Source: Salinibacterium sp. ZJ450 (GTDB lineage: Bacteria; Actinomycetota; Actinomycetes; Actinomycetales; Microbacteriaceae). Taken from it: a stretch of 64,000 bases of DNA. Below, piece by piece: positions 9,277-20,845 of this stretch. Numbering within the stretch: position 1 is the stretch's first letter; each line of letters begins with the position of its first letter. Under the pieces are notes generated by a model, which made no database searches, was not told where the DNA came from, and was given only the letters and a program-made list of their open reading frames with translations. Location: contig NZ_CP061771.1 in assembly GCF_011751885.2 (NCBI RefSeq), forward strand, positions 1,674,001-1,738,000, read 5' to 3'. A program made the translations under genes and the position numbers.

Positions 9277-10865
9277 GCATCAAGATCGGCGTGAGCGGCG
9301 CGGCAGCGGAGGCTGTCGGCCGCATCGTGCCGCAGCTGGTCAGCGACCTCGTTGCCAGCCGCATCACCGATCAGGATGAGACCCTGTGGGGCCCCGACGC
9401 GGAAGCCGAGGCGGGCAAGCGCCTCGGCTGGACCGAGTCGATCGTGGTATCGCGGCCCCTGGTCGACGACATCCTCGCGCTCCGTCACAAGCTGCGCGCC
9501 GACGGCGTCGACCACATCGTGCTCGGCGGGATGGGCGGATCCTCGCTCGCCCCCGAGGTGATCACCCGCACCGAGGGCGTCGCACTGACCGTGCTTGACT
9601 CGACCTCCCCCGGACAGGTGCTCGCCGCGCTGAACGACCGTCTCGCGAGCACCGCCGTGGTGATCTCGTCCAAGTCCGGCGGCACCGTCGAAACCGACAG
9701 CCAGAAGCGGGTGTACGAGCAGGCGTTCCGCGACGCCGGCATCGACCCGATCGACCGGATCATCATCGTCACCGATCCCGGATCGCCGCTCGACATCTCG
9801 GCGCGCGAAGCCGGCTACCGCGTGTTCAACGCCGACCCTAACGTCGGCGGGCGCTACTCGGCGCTCACCGCGTTCGGGCTGGTGCCGTCCGGACTCGCCG
9901 GTGTCGACATCAAGCGCCTGCTCGACGAGGCCGAAGCGGTCTCCCTGGAGCTTGCGCAGGACATCCCGTCGAACCCCGGCCTCGTGCTGGGCGCGGCGAT
10001 CGCGGGCACCCGGCCGCTGAAGAACAAGCTGGCCATCGTCGCCGACGGCACCCACATCCTGGGCTTCGCCGATTGGGCGGAGCAGCTGATCGCCGAATCG
10101 ACAGGCAAGAACGGCACCGGACTGCTTCCGGTGGTGTTCGGCACCGACGCTCCGGAGCTCTCCGCCGACCTGCCCGACTTGCAGGTGATTCGCCTGGTCG
10201 GTGACTGGAACGACACCAAGGAGGTCGAGGAGGGCGAGATCGAGATCACCGGCACCCTCGGCGCGCAGCTGCTCACCTGGGAGTACGCCACCGCGGTCGC
10301 CGGCCGCCTGCTCGGCATCAACCCGTTCGACCAGCCAGACGTCGAGTCGGCCAAGGTGGCCGCGCGCGGCCTGCTGGACGCCCGACCCGAACCGGCCGCG
10401 CCGCTGTTCGTGGCAGAGGGAGTCGAGGTCCGCGGGGCAGTCGCCGAGCACGCCACGACGCTGGATGCCGCGCTCGAGGCCCTGTTCGACCAGCTCTCCG
10501 ACACCGGATACGTGTCAGTTCAGGCGTACGTCGACCGGGTCGCTCACCCCGATTTCGAGAAGCTCCGCAACCTGATCGCCGAGAAGACCGGACGCCCGGT
10601 CACCTTCGGTTGGGGTCCGCGCTTCCTGCACTCGACTGGTCAGTTCCACAAGGGTGGACCCGCGATCGGCGTGTTCCTGCAGATCCTTGCCAGCGAGCCG
10701 CACGACCTGGAGATCCCGGACCGTCCGTTCACGTTCGGACAGTTGATCCAGGCGCAGGCTGCCGGAGACGCGACCGTGCTCGGCGAGCACGGCCGCCCGG
10801 TGCTGACCCTCACCCTCACCGAACCGGCGAACGGGCTGGCCACGCTCGCGCGCGCGCTCGGCTAG
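9273..10865 (+). CDS. pgi: Glucose-6-phosphate isomerase
   Basis: Interconverts glucose-6-phosphate and fructose-6-phosphate, linking glycolysis to the zwf/pgl branch encoded next. The 530-residue protein has two SIS sugar-isomerase domains. Visible motifs are [14 protein letters not shown] (about residue 84), [13 protein letters not shown] and [15 protein letters not shown]. It is the actinobacterial transaldolase-associated variant rather than the E. coli type. The GTG start overlaps the tal stop by four bases, so translation is probably coupled. Confidence 0.93.
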   Translation: MSIKIGVSGAAAEAVGRIVPQLVSDLVASRITDQDETLWGPDAEAEAGKRLGWTESIVVSRPLVDDILALRHKLRADGVDHIVLGGMGGSSLAPEVITRTEGVALTVLDSTSPGQVLAALNDRLASTAVVISSKSGGTVETDSQKRVYEQAFRDAGIDPIDRIIIVTDPGSPLDISAREAGYRVFNADPNVGGRYSALTAFGLVPSGLAGVDIKRLLDEAEAVSLELAQDIPSNPGLVLGAAIAGTRPLKNKLAIVADGTHILGFADWAEQLIAESTGKNGTGLLPVVFGTDAPELSADLPDLQVIRLVGDWNDTKEVEEGEIEITGTLGAQLLTWEYATAVAGRLLGINPFDQPDVESAKVAARGLLDARPEPAAPLFVAEGVEVRGAVAEHATTLDAALEALFDQLSDTGYVSVQAYVDRVAHPDFEKLRNLIAEKTGRPVTFGWGPRFLHSTGQFHKGGPAIGVFLQILASEPHDLEIPDRPFTFGQLIQAQAAGDATVLGEHGRPVLTLTLTEPANGLATLARALG

Positions 10866-10890
10866 CTCACCCACCGCAACAAGGAGCTCT

Positions 10891-12432
10891 ATGCCCCCCG
10901 TGGAGATCGCGCCCGGGATCAACCCGCTGCGCCTGCCCACCGATCGTCGACTCAACCGCATAGCCGGACCGAGCGCGCTCATCATCTTCGGCGTGACGGG
11001 TGACCTGTCGCGCAAGAAACTGATGCCGGCGGTGTACGACCTGGCGAACCGCGGGCTGCTGCCCGCGGGGTTTGCCCTGGTCGGCTTCGCCCGACGCGAC
11101 TGGGAGACCCAGGACTTCGAACGGGAGGTGCACGACGCGGTCAAGAAGTACGCGCGTACCCCGTTCGACGAGGCGGTCTGGCAGCAACTCAGCCAGGGCA
11201 TCCGCTTCGTCCAGGGTGAGTTCGACGACCCTGCCGCGTTCGCGCGGTTGAAGGCGACGCTCGAGGAGCTCGACTCCTCCAGGGGAACGATGGGCAACCA
11301 CGCGTTCTACCTGTCGATCCCGCCGAAGGCGTTCCCGCTGGTCACCGAGCAGTTGCGATCCGCGGGGCTCGCTGAGCAGTCCGACAACTCGTGGCGCCGC
11401 GTGGTGATCGAGAAGCCGTTCGGCAGCGACCTGAAATCCGCCCGCGAGTTGAACGCGGTGGTGGAGTCGGTCTTCCCACCCGGTTCGGTGTTCCGCATCG
11501 ACCACTACCTCGGCAAGGAGACGGTTCAGAATATTCTGGCGCTGCGCTTCGCCAACGAGCTGTGGGAGCCGATCTGGAACAGCAACTATGTCGACCACGT
11601 GCAGATCACGATGGCCGAAGACATCGGAGTGGGCGGCCGTGCCGGCTACTACGACGGCATCGGCGCGGCCCGCGACGTGATCCAGAACCACCTGCTGCAG
11701 TTGCTCGCGCTCACCGCCATGGAGGAGCCGAACTCGTTCGACGCCGCCGACCTGCGCGCCGAGAAGGAGAAGGTGCTGGCTGCAGTGCGCCTGACCGATG
11801 ATCTTGCCGCGTCGACCGCGCGCGGGCAATACGCCGGCGGCTGGCAGGGTGGCGAGAAGGTGCTCGGCTTCCTCGACGAGGACGGCATGAACCCGGAATC
11901 GCTCACCGAGACCTACGCGGCAATGCGGCTGGACATCAACACGCGCCGCTGGGCGGGCGTGCCGTTCTACCTGCGCGCGGGCAAGCGCCTGGGCCGTCGC
12001 GTCACCGAGATCGCGGTGGTGTTCAAACGAGCACCGCAGTACCTCTTCGCCGAAAGCCAGACTTCCGAGCTCGGTGAGAACGCGATCGTGATTCGGGTGC
12101 AGCCCGACGAGGGCGTCACCATCCGGTTCGGGTCGAAGGTGCCGGGGGCCAGCCTGCAGATCCGCGACGTCACCATGGACTTCGGCTACGGTCACGCCTT
12201 CACCGAGGCGAGCCCGGAAGCCTACGAGCGGCTCATCCTCGACGTGCTGCTCGGCGACCCGCCGCTGTTCCCCCGCCACGCTGAGGTTGAACTCAGCTGG
12301 AAGATCCTCGACCCGATCGAGGAGTTCTGGCAGACCCAGGGTCAGCCGGAACAGTACAAGCCCGGCACCTGGGGTCCGAGCTCCGCCGATGAACTGATGG
12401 CCCGCGACGGCCGCACCTGGAGGCGTCCATGA
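10891..12432 (+). CDS. zwf: Glucose-6-phosphate dehydrogenase
   Basis: Oxidises glucose-6-phosphate to 6-phosphogluconolactone, the committed NADPH-forming step. It has 513 residues. The N-terminal Rossmann motif is IFGVTGDLSRKKLMPAVYDL, the substrate lysine block is RVVIEKPFGSDL, and the active-site signature is FRIDHYLGKETVQNIL. The ATG follows AAGGAG at 10881-10886. The stop overlaps the opcA start as ATGA, pairing the enzyme with its assembly/activator protein. Confidence 0.98.
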   Translation: MPPVEIAPGINPLRLPTDRRLNRIAGPSALIIFGVTGDLSRKKLMPAVYDLANRGLLPAGFALVGFARRDWETQDFEREVHDAVKKYARTPFDEAVWQQLSQGIRFVQGEFDDPAAFARLKATLEELDSSRGTMGNHAFYLSIPPKAFPLVTEQLRSAGLAEQSDNSWRRVVIEKPFGSDLKSARELNAVVESVFPPGSVFRIDHYLGKETVQNILALRFANELWEPIWNSNYVDHVQITMAEDIGVGGRAGYYDGIGAARDVIQNHLLQLLALTAMEEPNSFDAADLRAEKEKVLAAVRLTDDLAASTARGQYAGGWQGGEKVLGFLDEDGMNPESLTETYAAMRLDINTRRWAGVPFYLRAGKRLGRRVTEIAVVFKRAPQYLFAESQTSELGENAIVIRVQPDEGVTIRFGSKVPGASLQIRDVTMDFGYGHAFTEASPEAYERLILDVLLGDPPLFPRHAEVELSWKILDPIEEFWQTQGQPEQYKPGTWGPSSADELMARDGRTWRRP

Positions 12433-13397
12433 TCGTCGACCTGCCCAACACCACCACCAGCGCGGTGTCGAAGAGCATTGTCAGCATCCGCGAGGAGGGC
12501 GGCGTCGTCGCTCTCGGGCGTGTGCTGACGCTCGTCATCGCGGTCCCGATCGGCGATGAGGAAGAGGCCATCAAGGCCGCGAACGACGCCTCCCGCGAGC
12601 ATCCGATGCGGGTCATCGTGGTCTCCACCGACCCCACGAAGCCCAACCGCCTCGATGCCGAGATCCGGGTGGGCGGCGACGCCGGGGCCAGCGAGGTCAT
12701 CGTGCTGCGCGCCTACGGCGAGATCGCCGCCGACGAGGAGGGCCTGGTGATGGCGCTGCTGCTTCCGGATGCCCCCGTGGTGGCCTGGTGGCCGCGCGAG
12801 GCTCCCCCGGTGCCCAGCACCTCCCCGTTGGGACGGATCGCGCAGCGCCGGATCAGCGATGCCGCCGCCGCGGCCGACCCGGCGGCGGCGATCGCCCGTT
12901 GCTCGGTGTCCTACGCGCCCGGCGACACCGACTTCGCCTGGACCCGCCTCACCCTGTGGCGGGCGCAGCTTGCCGCGGTGCTCGACCAGCCGCCGTACGA
13001 GCCGATCACCGGAATCGACGTGACCGGGGCATCCGACTCCCCCTCGACCATGCTGCTCGCCGCGTGGCTGACATTGCAGCTCGAGGTGCCGGTGAACCTC
13101 ACCATGACCAGCCCCGACGAGGAGCGAGGCGGAATCCACGGAGTGCGGTTGCACCGAGCGAGCGGTGTGATCGATCTGGAGCGGGAGATCCCGGGCGTCG
13201 CGACGCTCACCCAGCCGAACCAGCCGGTGCACGACATCTCGCTGCCCCGCCGCAACCTGCGCGACTGCCTCTCGGAAGAGTTGCGCAGACTCGATCCCGA
13301 TGTTTTGTTTGGACGAGTGATCACGGACGGAGTGGCGCTGATCGCCGACCAGGCGGCCGTCACCACCCCGTTCCCGACCGGGAAAGGCCAGGCGTAG
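12429..13397 (+). CDS. opcA: Glucose-6-phosphate dehydrogenase assembly protein OpcA
   Basis: OpcA is needed for full activity or assembly of Zwf in actinobacteria and cyanobacteria. The 322-residue sequence has the family features VVAWWPREAPP and RRISDAAAAADPAAAIARC in the N-terminal half, and DYAPGDTDFAWTRLTLWRAQLA-like text (SYAPGDTDFAWTRLTLWR) in the middle. It overlaps zwf by four bases and ends 5 bases before pgl. No catalytic motif is evident, as expected for this family. Confidence 0.94.
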   Translation: MIVDLPNTTTSAVSKSIVSIREEGGVVALGRVLTLVIAVPIGDEEEAIKAANDASREHPMRVIVVSTDPTKPNRLDAEIRVGGDAGASEVIVLRAYGEIAADEEGLVMALLLPDAPVVAWWPREAPPVPSTSPLGRIAQRRISDAAAAADPAAAIARCSVSYAPGDTDFAWTRLTLWRAQLAAVLDQPPYEPITGIDVTGASDSPSTMLLAAWLTLQLEVPVNLTMTSPDEERGGIHGVRLHRASGVIDLEREIPGVATLTQPNQPVHDISLPRRNLRDCLSEELRRLDPDVLFGRVITDGVALIADQAAVTTPFPTGKGQA

Positions 13398-13402
13398 ATT
13401 CC

Positions 13403-14194
13403 GTGACGAATGAACGGCGGGTGCTCGTGCACCCAGACAAGATCTCCCTCGCCGGGTCGGCCGCGGCGCGGTTCATCACCAAGATGATCGACGTGCTCGA
13501 GACCGAAGACGAGGCGCATGTGGCGTTGACCGGCGGCTCGATGGGCATCGCCGTGCTGGACGCCATCAACGCCTCGGCCGCGCGCGACAGCCTGGACTGG
13601 TCGCGGCTGCACTTCTGGTGGGGCGACGAGCGCTGGGTGCCGCGCGGTCACGCTGACCGCAACGACCAGCAGGCGATCGACGCGTTGCTCACTCACGTGG
13701 CGGTCGACGAGTCGCATGTGCACACGTTCCCGGCTCCGGGCGAGTACGAGGATCTGGATGCCGCGGCCGACGCCTACGCGGCGGAGCTCGCGAACGCCGC
13801 TGCCGAGGGCAGCTACCCGCGGTTCGCCGTCACATTCCTCGGGGTGGGACCTGACGGACACGTGGCATCGCTGTTCCCTGGCCTGCCCGGCATCCGGGAA
13901 ACCGAGAGAAGCGTCATCGCGGTGCGCAACTCGCCCAAGCCACCGCCGGAACGCCTCAGCCTCACCCTGCCGGTGATCAACAACTCCGACCGGGTCTGGC
14001 TGATGCTTGCCGGTCAGGACAAGGCATCCGCTCTCGGGCTCACCATGGCGGGGGTCGCGACCGACTCCGTTCCGGCCGCCGGAGTGCAGGGGCGCAAGCG
14101 CACGGTGTTCTTCGTCGACCAGGAGGCCACGGCCGAGGTTCCCGAGGATCTCATCGCGAAGAACCGGTACTGGACGTCAGCCGACGACAACTGA
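13403..14194 (+). CDS. pgl: 6-phosphogluconolactonase
   Basis: Hydrolyses the Zwf product to 6-phosphogluconate. The 263-residue DevB-type protein shows VALTGGSMGIAVLDAIN near the N-terminus, FWWGDERWVPRGHADRN, and the signature GVGPDGHVASLFPG. Start is the GTG at 13403 (VTNERRVLVHPDKI), which leaves a 5-base gap after opcA. It is the last gene of the pentose-phosphate operon and is followed by a clear hairpin terminator. 6-phosphogluconate dehydrogenase (gnd) is not in this window. Confidence 0.96.
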   Translation: MTNERRVLVHPDKISLAGSAAARFITKMIDVLETEDEAHVALTGGSMGIAVLDAINASAARDSLDWSRLHFWWGDERWVPRGHADRNDQQAIDALLTHVAVDESHVHTFPAPGEYEDLDAAADAYAAELANAAAEGSYPRFAVTFLGVGPDGHVASLFPGLPGIRETERSVIAVRNSPKPPPERLSLTLPVINNSDRVWLMLAGQDKASALGLTMAGVATDSVPAAGVQGRKRTVFFVDQEATAEVPEDLIAKNRYWTSADDN

Positions 14195-14211
14195 GTCGTA
14201 GCAGCAACAAC

Positions 14212-14239
14212 TAAAGGCCGCCCGATTGGGCGGCCTTTA
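14212..14239. terminator. Bidirectional hairpin terminator between pgl and rbpA
   Basis: A perfect 12-bp stem, TAAAGGCCGCCC (14212-14223) and GGGCGGCCTTTA (14228-14239), encloses a GATT loop. The TTTA end and its complement give short U runs on both strands. It lies between the convergent genes pgl (plus) and rbpA (minus). Confidence 0.9.
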
Positions 14240-14250
14240 CTTGTTGAACT

Positions 14251-14283
14251 TTGGTGAGCGCTGTTTTGGTGAGCGCTACGCGG
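14251..14283. repeat. 12-bp direct repeat next to the rbpA stop
   Basis: TTGGTGAGCGCT occurs twice (14251-14262 and 14266-14277), the second copy running into the rbpA stop codon. The extended form TGGTGAGCGCTACGCGG (14267-14283) recurs with one change at 37957-37973, just beyond the polA stop. See findings. Confidence 0.6.
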
Positions 14284-14635
14284 TCATGCCGCGGCGGGCG
14301 CGCAGCTGCTGCAGCGACTCCTCGAGAAGCGCCTCAGCTTCTTCTTCGGTGCGGCGCTCCTTGACGTATGCCAGGTGCGTCTTGTACGGCTCAAGCTTCG
14401 TCACCTGAGGCGGGTTGTCTTTGTCGCGACCGGCGGGCAGCCCGGTTGAGGGGCTGTCGATCGTCGCGGGGATCTCGTCGTCGGGAAGGGTGGCTGAATA
14501 GTAGCGCACCGTCTCATTGCCGAGTTCGTCCCAGTAGGACACGGCGACACGCTCGGCTTGGAAGCCGCGGTCCTGTTCCCCCATGGGGCCCGCGCCGACG
14601 CGCGAACCACGAATTGCACTACCGCCTGAAGCCAC
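14276..14635 (-). CDS. rbpA: RNA polymerase-binding protein RbpA
   Basis: Actinobacteria-specific transcription activator that binds RNA polymerase and the principal sigma factor to stabilise the open complex. The 119-residue protein has the family N-terminus (ASGGSAIRGSRVGAGPMGE), a core AVSYWDELGNETVRYYSATL, and the sigma-interaction helix at the C-terminus (HLAYVKERRTEEEAEALLEE). The start is GTG with AAGGGGG upstream. Usual zinc-binding cysteines of some RbpA proteins are absent here, which also occurs in family members. Confidence 0.95.
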   Translation of the reverse strand: MASGGSAIRGSRVGAGPMGEQDRGFQAERVAVSYWDELGNETVRYYSATLPDDEIPATIDSPSTGLPAGRDKDNPPQVTKLEPYKTHLAYVKERRTEEEAEALLEESLQQLRARRGMTA

Positions 14636-14666
14636 TTCGGTCCCCCTTGCTCAGAATTCTGCTGGC

Positions 14667-14918
14667 CTAGATGCCCGAGTCGAACTTGGTGATGAGCCCG
14701 AGCACCACGATGCAGGTGATCCACACGACGGCGAGGATCACCGTGATGCGGTTCAGGTTGCGCTCCGCGACCCCGGATGCTCCCAGGTTTGAGGTGACGC
14801 CGCCGCCGAACATGTCGGACAAGCCGCCACCGCGCCCGCGGTGCAGCAGGATCAGCAGCGTGAGCAGGAGGCTCGTGATGCCGAGGAGAACCTGCAGCAC
14901 GACCTGAAGAATATCCAC
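14667..14918 (-). CDS. secG: Preprotein translocase subunit SecG
   Basis: Small membrane subunit of the SecYEG translocon. The 83 residues contain two transmembrane helices (about residues 4-23 and 57-77) joined by a Gly-rich cytoplasmic loop, LHRGRGGGLSDMFGGG, the SecG hallmark. The start is a GTG. It follows tpiA by 44 bases in the gap-pgk-tpiA-secG order that is common in actinobacteria. Confidence 0.95.
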   Translation of the reverse strand: MDILQVVLQVLLGITSLLLTLLILLHRGRGGGLSDMFGGGVTSNLGASGVAERNLNRITVILAVVWITCIVVLGLITKFDSGI

Positions 14919-14962
14919 GGGTTACCTTTCGAACGGTTGTAGACCGTCAACCAGTATAGGCG

Positions 14963-15760
14963 TCACACGCCGACGTGCTGTTTGAACCGAGCGATGCTCG
15001 TGAATTCGGTGACGTCGAGGCTTGCCCCGCCGACCAGCGCGCCGTCGACGTTCGGCTGCCGCATGAAGCCGGCAATGTTCGATGACTTGACGGAACCGCC
15101 GTACAGGATGCGGGTGGCAGCCGCCACCTCGTCGCCGAGGGCTTCCGCGACCACGGCGCGAAGCGCCGCGCAGACCTGTTCGGCCTGTTCGGGCGTGGCG
15201 GCCTGGCCGGATCCGATCGCCCAGACCGGCTCGTAGGCGACGACGACGTCGGTGGCCTTGCCCGCAACCGCCAACGCGGTCCGCAGTTGGGCGACCGGAA
15301 CGGCGCTCGGGCCGTGCTGCTCGAGGTCTTCGGCCGTCTCCCCAACGCAAATGATCGGGGTCACCGAGTTCTTGATGGCCGCCGCGGTCTTGGCGCCGAC
15401 GATCTCGTCGGTCTCACCGTGATACTGGCGACGTTCCGAGTGGCCGATGATCACGTAGTCGCAGTGCAGCGCCTTCAGGAAGGAACCCGCCACCTCGCCG
15501 GTGTATGCGCCGGAGTCGTGCTGGCTGACGTCCTGAGCGCCGTATTGCAGCGGCAGCTTGTCTGCCGCGATCAGCGTCTGCACCGACCGGAGGTCGGTGA
15601 ACGGCGGGAACACGGCAACCTGCACGCCGTCGAAGTCGTGCCGGGCGTCCTTCAGGCTCCAGGCGAGCTTCTGCACGAAGGCGATCGCCTGCAGGTGGTC
15701 AAGGTTCATTTTCCAGTTGCCCGCGATCAGCGGAACACGCTGGGAATTTACTGCTGCCAT
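14963..15760 (-). CDS. tpiA: Triose-phosphate isomerase
   Basis: Interconverts dihydroxyacetone phosphate and glyceraldehyde-3-phosphate. The 265-residue TIM barrel shows GNWKMN (catalytic Lys), [14 protein letters not shown] (catalytic His) and [13 protein letters not shown] (catalytic Glu), and ends with the phosphate loop [10 protein letters not shown] and GALVGGASL. The ATG lies inside the end of pgk, overlapping by 13 bases, so it is probably translationally coupled. Confidence 0.98.
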   Translation of the reverse strand: MAAVNSQRVPLIAGNWKMNLDHLQAIAFVQKLAWSLKDARHDFDGVQVAVFPPFTDLRSVQTLIAADKLPLQYGAQDVSQHDSGAYTGEVAGSFLKALHCDYVIIGHSERRQYHGETDEIVGAKTAAAIKNSVTPIICVGETAEDLEQHGPSAVPVAQLRTALAVAGKATDVVVAYEPVWAIGSGQAATPEQAEQVCAALRAVVAEALGDEVAAATRILYGGSVKSSNIAGFMRQPNVDGALVGGASLDVTEFTSIARFKQHVGV

Positions 15761-16965
15761 CCAAGAACCTCCAAGCCCGGAAGCTTCTTACCCTCGAGGA
15801 ACTCGAGGCTCGCACCGCCGCCGGTAGATATGTGACCAAACTGGGAATCGTCAAACTTGAGCGCGCGCACCGCGGCGGCGGAATCGCCGCCTCCGACCAC
15901 GCCGAGACCGTCGATCTCGGTGAGTGCGGCCGCGACCGCTTCGGTGCCCGCGGCGAACGGTGCCAACTCGAACACGCCCATCGGGCCGTTCCAGAACACC
16001 GTTTTCGAGGACCGGATGACGTCGGCGAACCGGGCGGATGTCGCGGGGCCGATGTCCAGGCCGAGCCCTGCCGCACCGAACGGGGTGTCTTCAATGCCGT
16101 CCGCCGGAGCCACCAGGTGCTCTGCGTCAGCGCCGAACTTGGATGCGACGACCACATCGGTCGGCAGCACAATGTCAACGCCGAGGCGTTCGGCCTCGGC
16201 CAGGTAGCCCTTGACCGTGTCGATCTGGTCGGCTTCGAGCAGGCTCGCCCCGACCTTGTGCCCGTTCGCGGCGAGGAAGGTGAACAGCATGCCGCCGCCG
16301 ATCAGCAGCGAGTCGACCTTGGGCAGCAGGTGCCCGATCACGCCGAGCTTGTCGCTGACCTTGGAGCCGCCGAGCACGACCGTGTATGGCCGCTCCGGTG
16401 ACTCGGTCAGGCGGTTCAGCACGTCGAGCTCTGCCGCGATCAGCGTGCCTGCGGCACTCGGCAGCAGCGTGGCGAGCTCGTAGACGCTCGCCTGCTTGCG
16501 GTGCACGACGCCGAAACCGTCGGAGACGAACGCGTCACCGAGAGCAGCCAACTTGGCGGCGAACTCCTGACGCTCGGCGTCTTGCTTGCTGGTCTCCCCC
16601 GGGTTGAAGCGGAGGTTCTCGAGCAGGGCGACGCCGCCCGCTGGCAGATCACGCACGGTGGCCTCGGCATCCGGACCCACGGTATCTGTGGCAAACGCCA
16701 CCGGAGCTCCCAGCAGCTCGGCGAGCCGCGCGGCGACCGGGGCGAGGCTGTAGCGCTCGTCCGGTGCGCCCTCTGGGCGTCCGAGGTGCGAGACGATGAC
16801 GACTCTCGCGCCCGCCCCGGCGAGGTCAGTCACCGTGGGGACGGAGGCACGAATGCGTCCGTCGTCGGTGATGACCCCGTCTTGGAGCGGAACGTTCAGG
16901 TCGCATCGCAGCAGTACCGTTTTGCCGGTGAGAGCACCGAGGCTCTCGATTGTGCGCAATGCCAC
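15748..16965 (-). CDS. pgk: Phosphoglycerate kinase
   Basis: Makes ATP from 1,3-bisphosphoglycerate. 405 residues, normal length. It shows [13 protein letters not shown] near residue 18, [34 protein letters not shown], and the nucleotide-binding glycine-rich [11 protein letters not shown] near the C-terminus. The ATG lies 12 bases after the gap stop and the 3' end overlaps tpiA. Confidence 0.98.
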   Translation of the reverse strand: MALRTIESLGALTGKTVLLRCDLNVPLQDGVITDDGRIRASVPTVTDLAGAGARVVIVSHLGRPEGAPDERYSLAPVAARLAELLGAPVAFATDTVGPDAEATVRDLPAGGVALLENLRFNPGETSKQDAERQEFAAKLAALGDAFVSDGFGVVHRKQASVYELATLLPSAAGTLIAAELDVLNRLTESPERPYTVVLGGSKVSDKLGVIGHLLPKVDSLLIGGGMLFTFLAANGHKVGASLLEADQIDTVKGYLAEAERLGVDIVLPTDVVVASKFGADAEHLVAPADGIEDTPFGAAGLGLDIGPATSARFADVIRSSKTVFWNGPMGVFELAPFAAGTEAVAAALTEIDGLGVVGGGDSAAAVRALKFDDSQFGHISTGGGASLEFLEGKKLPGLEVLGWQQ

Positions 16966-16977
16966 GAAATAGTTTCC

Positions 16978-17997
<1,020 letters not shown>

Positions 17998-18001
17998 TCA
18001 G

Positions 18002-18018
18002 GCGTCTGAATCAGACGC
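18002..18018. promoter_or_regulatory. Perfect 8-bp palindrome upstream of gap (candidate operator)
   Basis: Arms GCGTCTGA (18002-18009) and TCAGACGC (18011-18018) flank a single base. The site lies between the sodA terminator and the gap ribosome site, 20 bases from the start codon. A second small dyad CTGGT-CAT-ACCAG (18035-18047) contains TATGAC on the gap strand, a possible -10. The arrangement suggests repressor binding at or just past the gap transcription start. Confidence 0.45.
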
Positions 18019-18052
18019 AAGGGTGGTGGGGCAACTGGTCATACCAGCGGAC

Positions 18053-18087
18053 GGTGGCCGGGGCGACCAGCGGCCACCCCGGCCACC
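18053..18087 (-). terminator. Hairpin downstream of sodA
   Basis: A perfect 11-bp stem, GGTGGCCGGGG (18053-18063) with CCCCGGCCACC (18077-18087), has a 13-base loop. It begins 7 bases past the sodA stop on the minus strand. There is no clear U run, so it may be an L-shaped or stem-only terminator as common in high-GC actinobacteria. Confidence 0.65.
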
Positions 18088-18094
18088 ATGCCGT

Positions 18095-18721
18095 TTACGA
18101 CAGTACCAGCAGGCCGTTTGTCTTCTCCCGGGCGGTGGTGAAGCGCTGCTGCACGTTTGCCCAGTTGGTGATGTTCCAGAACGCCTTCACGTAGTCGGCA
18201 CGCACGTTCTTGTAGTCGATGTAGTACGCGTGCTCCCAGACATCCAGCAGCAGCACCGGAATCGTGCCCGGCGCGAAGTTCGACTGCTGGTCGAAGAACT
18301 GCTGGACGATCAGTCGCTGCCCGATGGAATCCCACACCAGGGCCGCCCATCCTGAGCCCTGCACGCCGAGCGCGGCGGCGGTGAAGTGAGCGGTGAACTT
18401 GTCGAAGCTACCGAAGTTGTCGTCGATGGCGGCGGCGAGCTCACCGGTCGGCTTGTCTCCGCCGTTCGGAGACAGGTTGGTCCAGAAGATCGAGTGGTTG
18501 ACGTGGCCACCGAGGTTGAACGCCAGGTCCTTCTCGAGCTTGTTGACGTTGGTGAAGTCACCGGAATCGCGCGCTTCGGCGAGCTTCTCGAGGGCGGTGT
18601 TCGCCCCGGCGACGTAGGTGGCGTGGTGCTTCGAGTGGTGCAGTTCCATGATCGTGCCGCTGATGCTCGGCTCCAGGGCCGAGTAGTCGTAGGCAAGTTC
18701 GGGCAACGTGTATTCAGCCAT
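18095..18721 (-). CDS. sodA: Superoxide dismutase (Fe/Mn family)
   Basis: Converts superoxide to hydrogen peroxide and oxygen. It has 208 residues. Metal ligands are visible: His in MELHHSKHH (about residue 28), His in [10 protein letters not shown], and Asp and His in [17 protein letters not shown] cannot assign Fe or Mn specificity with confidence. The ATG is preceded by AGGAG. It is flanked by its own candidate promoter (18784-18811) and terminator, so it is probably monocistronic. Confidence 0.96.
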   Translation of the reverse strand: MAEYTLPELAYDYSALEPSISGTIMELHHSKHHATYVAGANTALEKLAEARDSGDFTNVNKLEKDLAFNLGGHVNHSIFWTNLSPNGGDKPTGELAAAIDDNFGSFDKFTAHFTAAALGVQGSGWAALVWDSIGQRLIVQQFFDQQSNFAPGTIPVLLLDVWEHAYYIDYKNVRADYVKAFWNITNWANVQQRFTTAREKTNGLLVLS

Positions 18722-18783
18722 GCATTTTCTCCTAGCGAATTGGCCCCGGTATCAGACGGTGCAGCACGCGGGGTGACTTTGTC

Positions 18784-18811
18784 AGTCTAATGAGCACAAC
18801 AACGGTGTCGA
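18784..18811 (-). promoter_or_regulatory. Candidate sodA promoter
   Basis: On the minus strand, -35 TCGACA (18806-18811) and -10 TAGACT (18784-18789) are 16 bases apart, about 60 bases before the sodA ATG. The boxes fit the actinobacterial TAnnnT pattern but have not been tested. Confidence 0.35.
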
Positions 18812-18849
18812 GGGAAACTTCCCACCCGGCCGGGATCCGGCGACCCGGT

Positions 18850-19830
18850 CTAGTCCCGGTCGAGGTCCGAGGGCAGTCCCGCGTCCGTGCCGGGGATGCC
18901 GAGGTCCAAGGCGCGCTTGTCGGCCATCGCCAGCAGGCGGCGGATGCGGCCGGCGACGGCGTCTTTCGTCATCGGCGGGTCGGCGAAGTGGCCGAGCTCG
19001 TCGAGGCTGGCTTCGCGGTGCGCCAGGCGCAGGTCGCCGGCATAGCGCAGGTGGTCGGGGATGGTGTCGCCGAGGATCTCCATGGCCCGGTCGACGCGGG
19101 CGCAGGCGGCCACCGCGGCTTGCGCGGAGCGGCGCAGGTTGGCGTCGTCGAAGTTGACCAGGCGGTTGGCGGTGGCGCGCACCTCGCGGCGCTGGCGCAG
19201 TTCCTCCCACGCGGTGACGCTGGCGGTCGCACCCATCAGTCGCAGCATGGCGCCGATGGCTTCGCCATCCCGTACGACGACGCGGTGCACGCCGCGCACC
19301 TCGCGAGCCTTTGCGGGGATCTGTAGGCGTCCGGCGGCGCCGACCAGGGCCATCGCGGCCTCGTTGCCGGGGCAGGTGACCTCGAGTGCAGCGGAGCGGC
19401 CGGGGTCGGTGAGCGTGCCGCGGGCCAGGAACGCCCCGCGCCAGACGGCGGCGAGGATCTCCTGGCCTCCGGTGGTGAGCTTGTTCGGCAGGCCGCGGAT
19501 CGGTCGGCGTCTGGCGTCGAGCAGACCGGTCTGGCGCGCGAGGGTCTCGCCGCCGTCGAGCACCCGCACCAGGTAGTTGCTGGTGCGGCGCATCCCGGAT
19601 GCCGAGATCACGGTCACGTCGCTGCGCACACCGTAGAGTTCGGCGAGGTCCTTACGTACCCGCCGCGCGAGCTGCGCGGTGTCGACCTCGGACTCGACCG
19701 CGATGCGGTTGGAGATGACGTGCAGCCCGCCGGAGAACCGCAGGATGGTGGCGAGTTCCGCTGCCCGAACCGTCGTCTTCCCCGCGTCGACCGTGGTGAG
19801 TTCGTCTTTGACGTCGGCGGTGAGAGCCAC
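18850..19830 (-). CDS. whiA: DNA-binding protein WhiA
   Basis: Conserved Gram-positive regulator, first known from sporulation control in Streptomyces. In non-sporulating actinobacteria it is linked to cell division. The N-terminal half is a LAGLIDADG-homing-endonuclease-like fold without catalytic activity, and the C-terminus is a helix-turn-helix ([19 protein letters not shown]). I chose the GTG at 19830 ([14 protein letters not shown]), matching the family N-terminus, with AAAGGA upstream. This gives 326 residues; the frame extends 14 codons further but lacks a ribosome site. It sits in the conserved order rapZ-whiA. Confidence 0.94.
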   Translation of the reverse strand: MALTADVKDELTTVDAGKTTVRAAELATILRFSGGLHVISNRIAVESEVDTAQLARRVRKDLAELYGVRSDVTVISASGMRRTSNYLVRVLDGGETLARQTGLLDARRRPIRGLPNKLTTGGQEILAAVWRGAFLARGTLTDPGRSAALEVTCPGNEAAMALVGAAGRLQIPAKAREVRGVHRVVVRDGEAIGAMLRLMGATASVTAWEELRQRREVRATANRLVNFDDANLRRSAQAAVAACARVDRAMEILGDTIPDHLRYAGDLRLAHREASLDELGHFADPPMTKDAVAGRIRRLLAMADKRALDLGIPGTDAGLPSDLDRD

Positions 19831-19902
19831 TGATGGTGTCCTTTGCTTGGCTTGGTAATTCTGGGTCGGCACACGATGAGGTGTGTGCGGATCTGAACGA
19901 GG

Positions 19903-20775
<873 letters not shown>

Positions 20776-20845
20776 TGTCCCTCGTTCTCGCGTCGGTGTG
20801 GCCTCCAGCCTACCGAGCGATCAGCGCGGCAGGGCGCACCACGGG

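Noticed and set aside
18850-19830. LAGLIDADG homing-endonuclease resemblance
   Set aside because: The sequence is WhiA, which has a related fold and a helix-turn-helix but lacks the catalytic site. It is not a mobile element.
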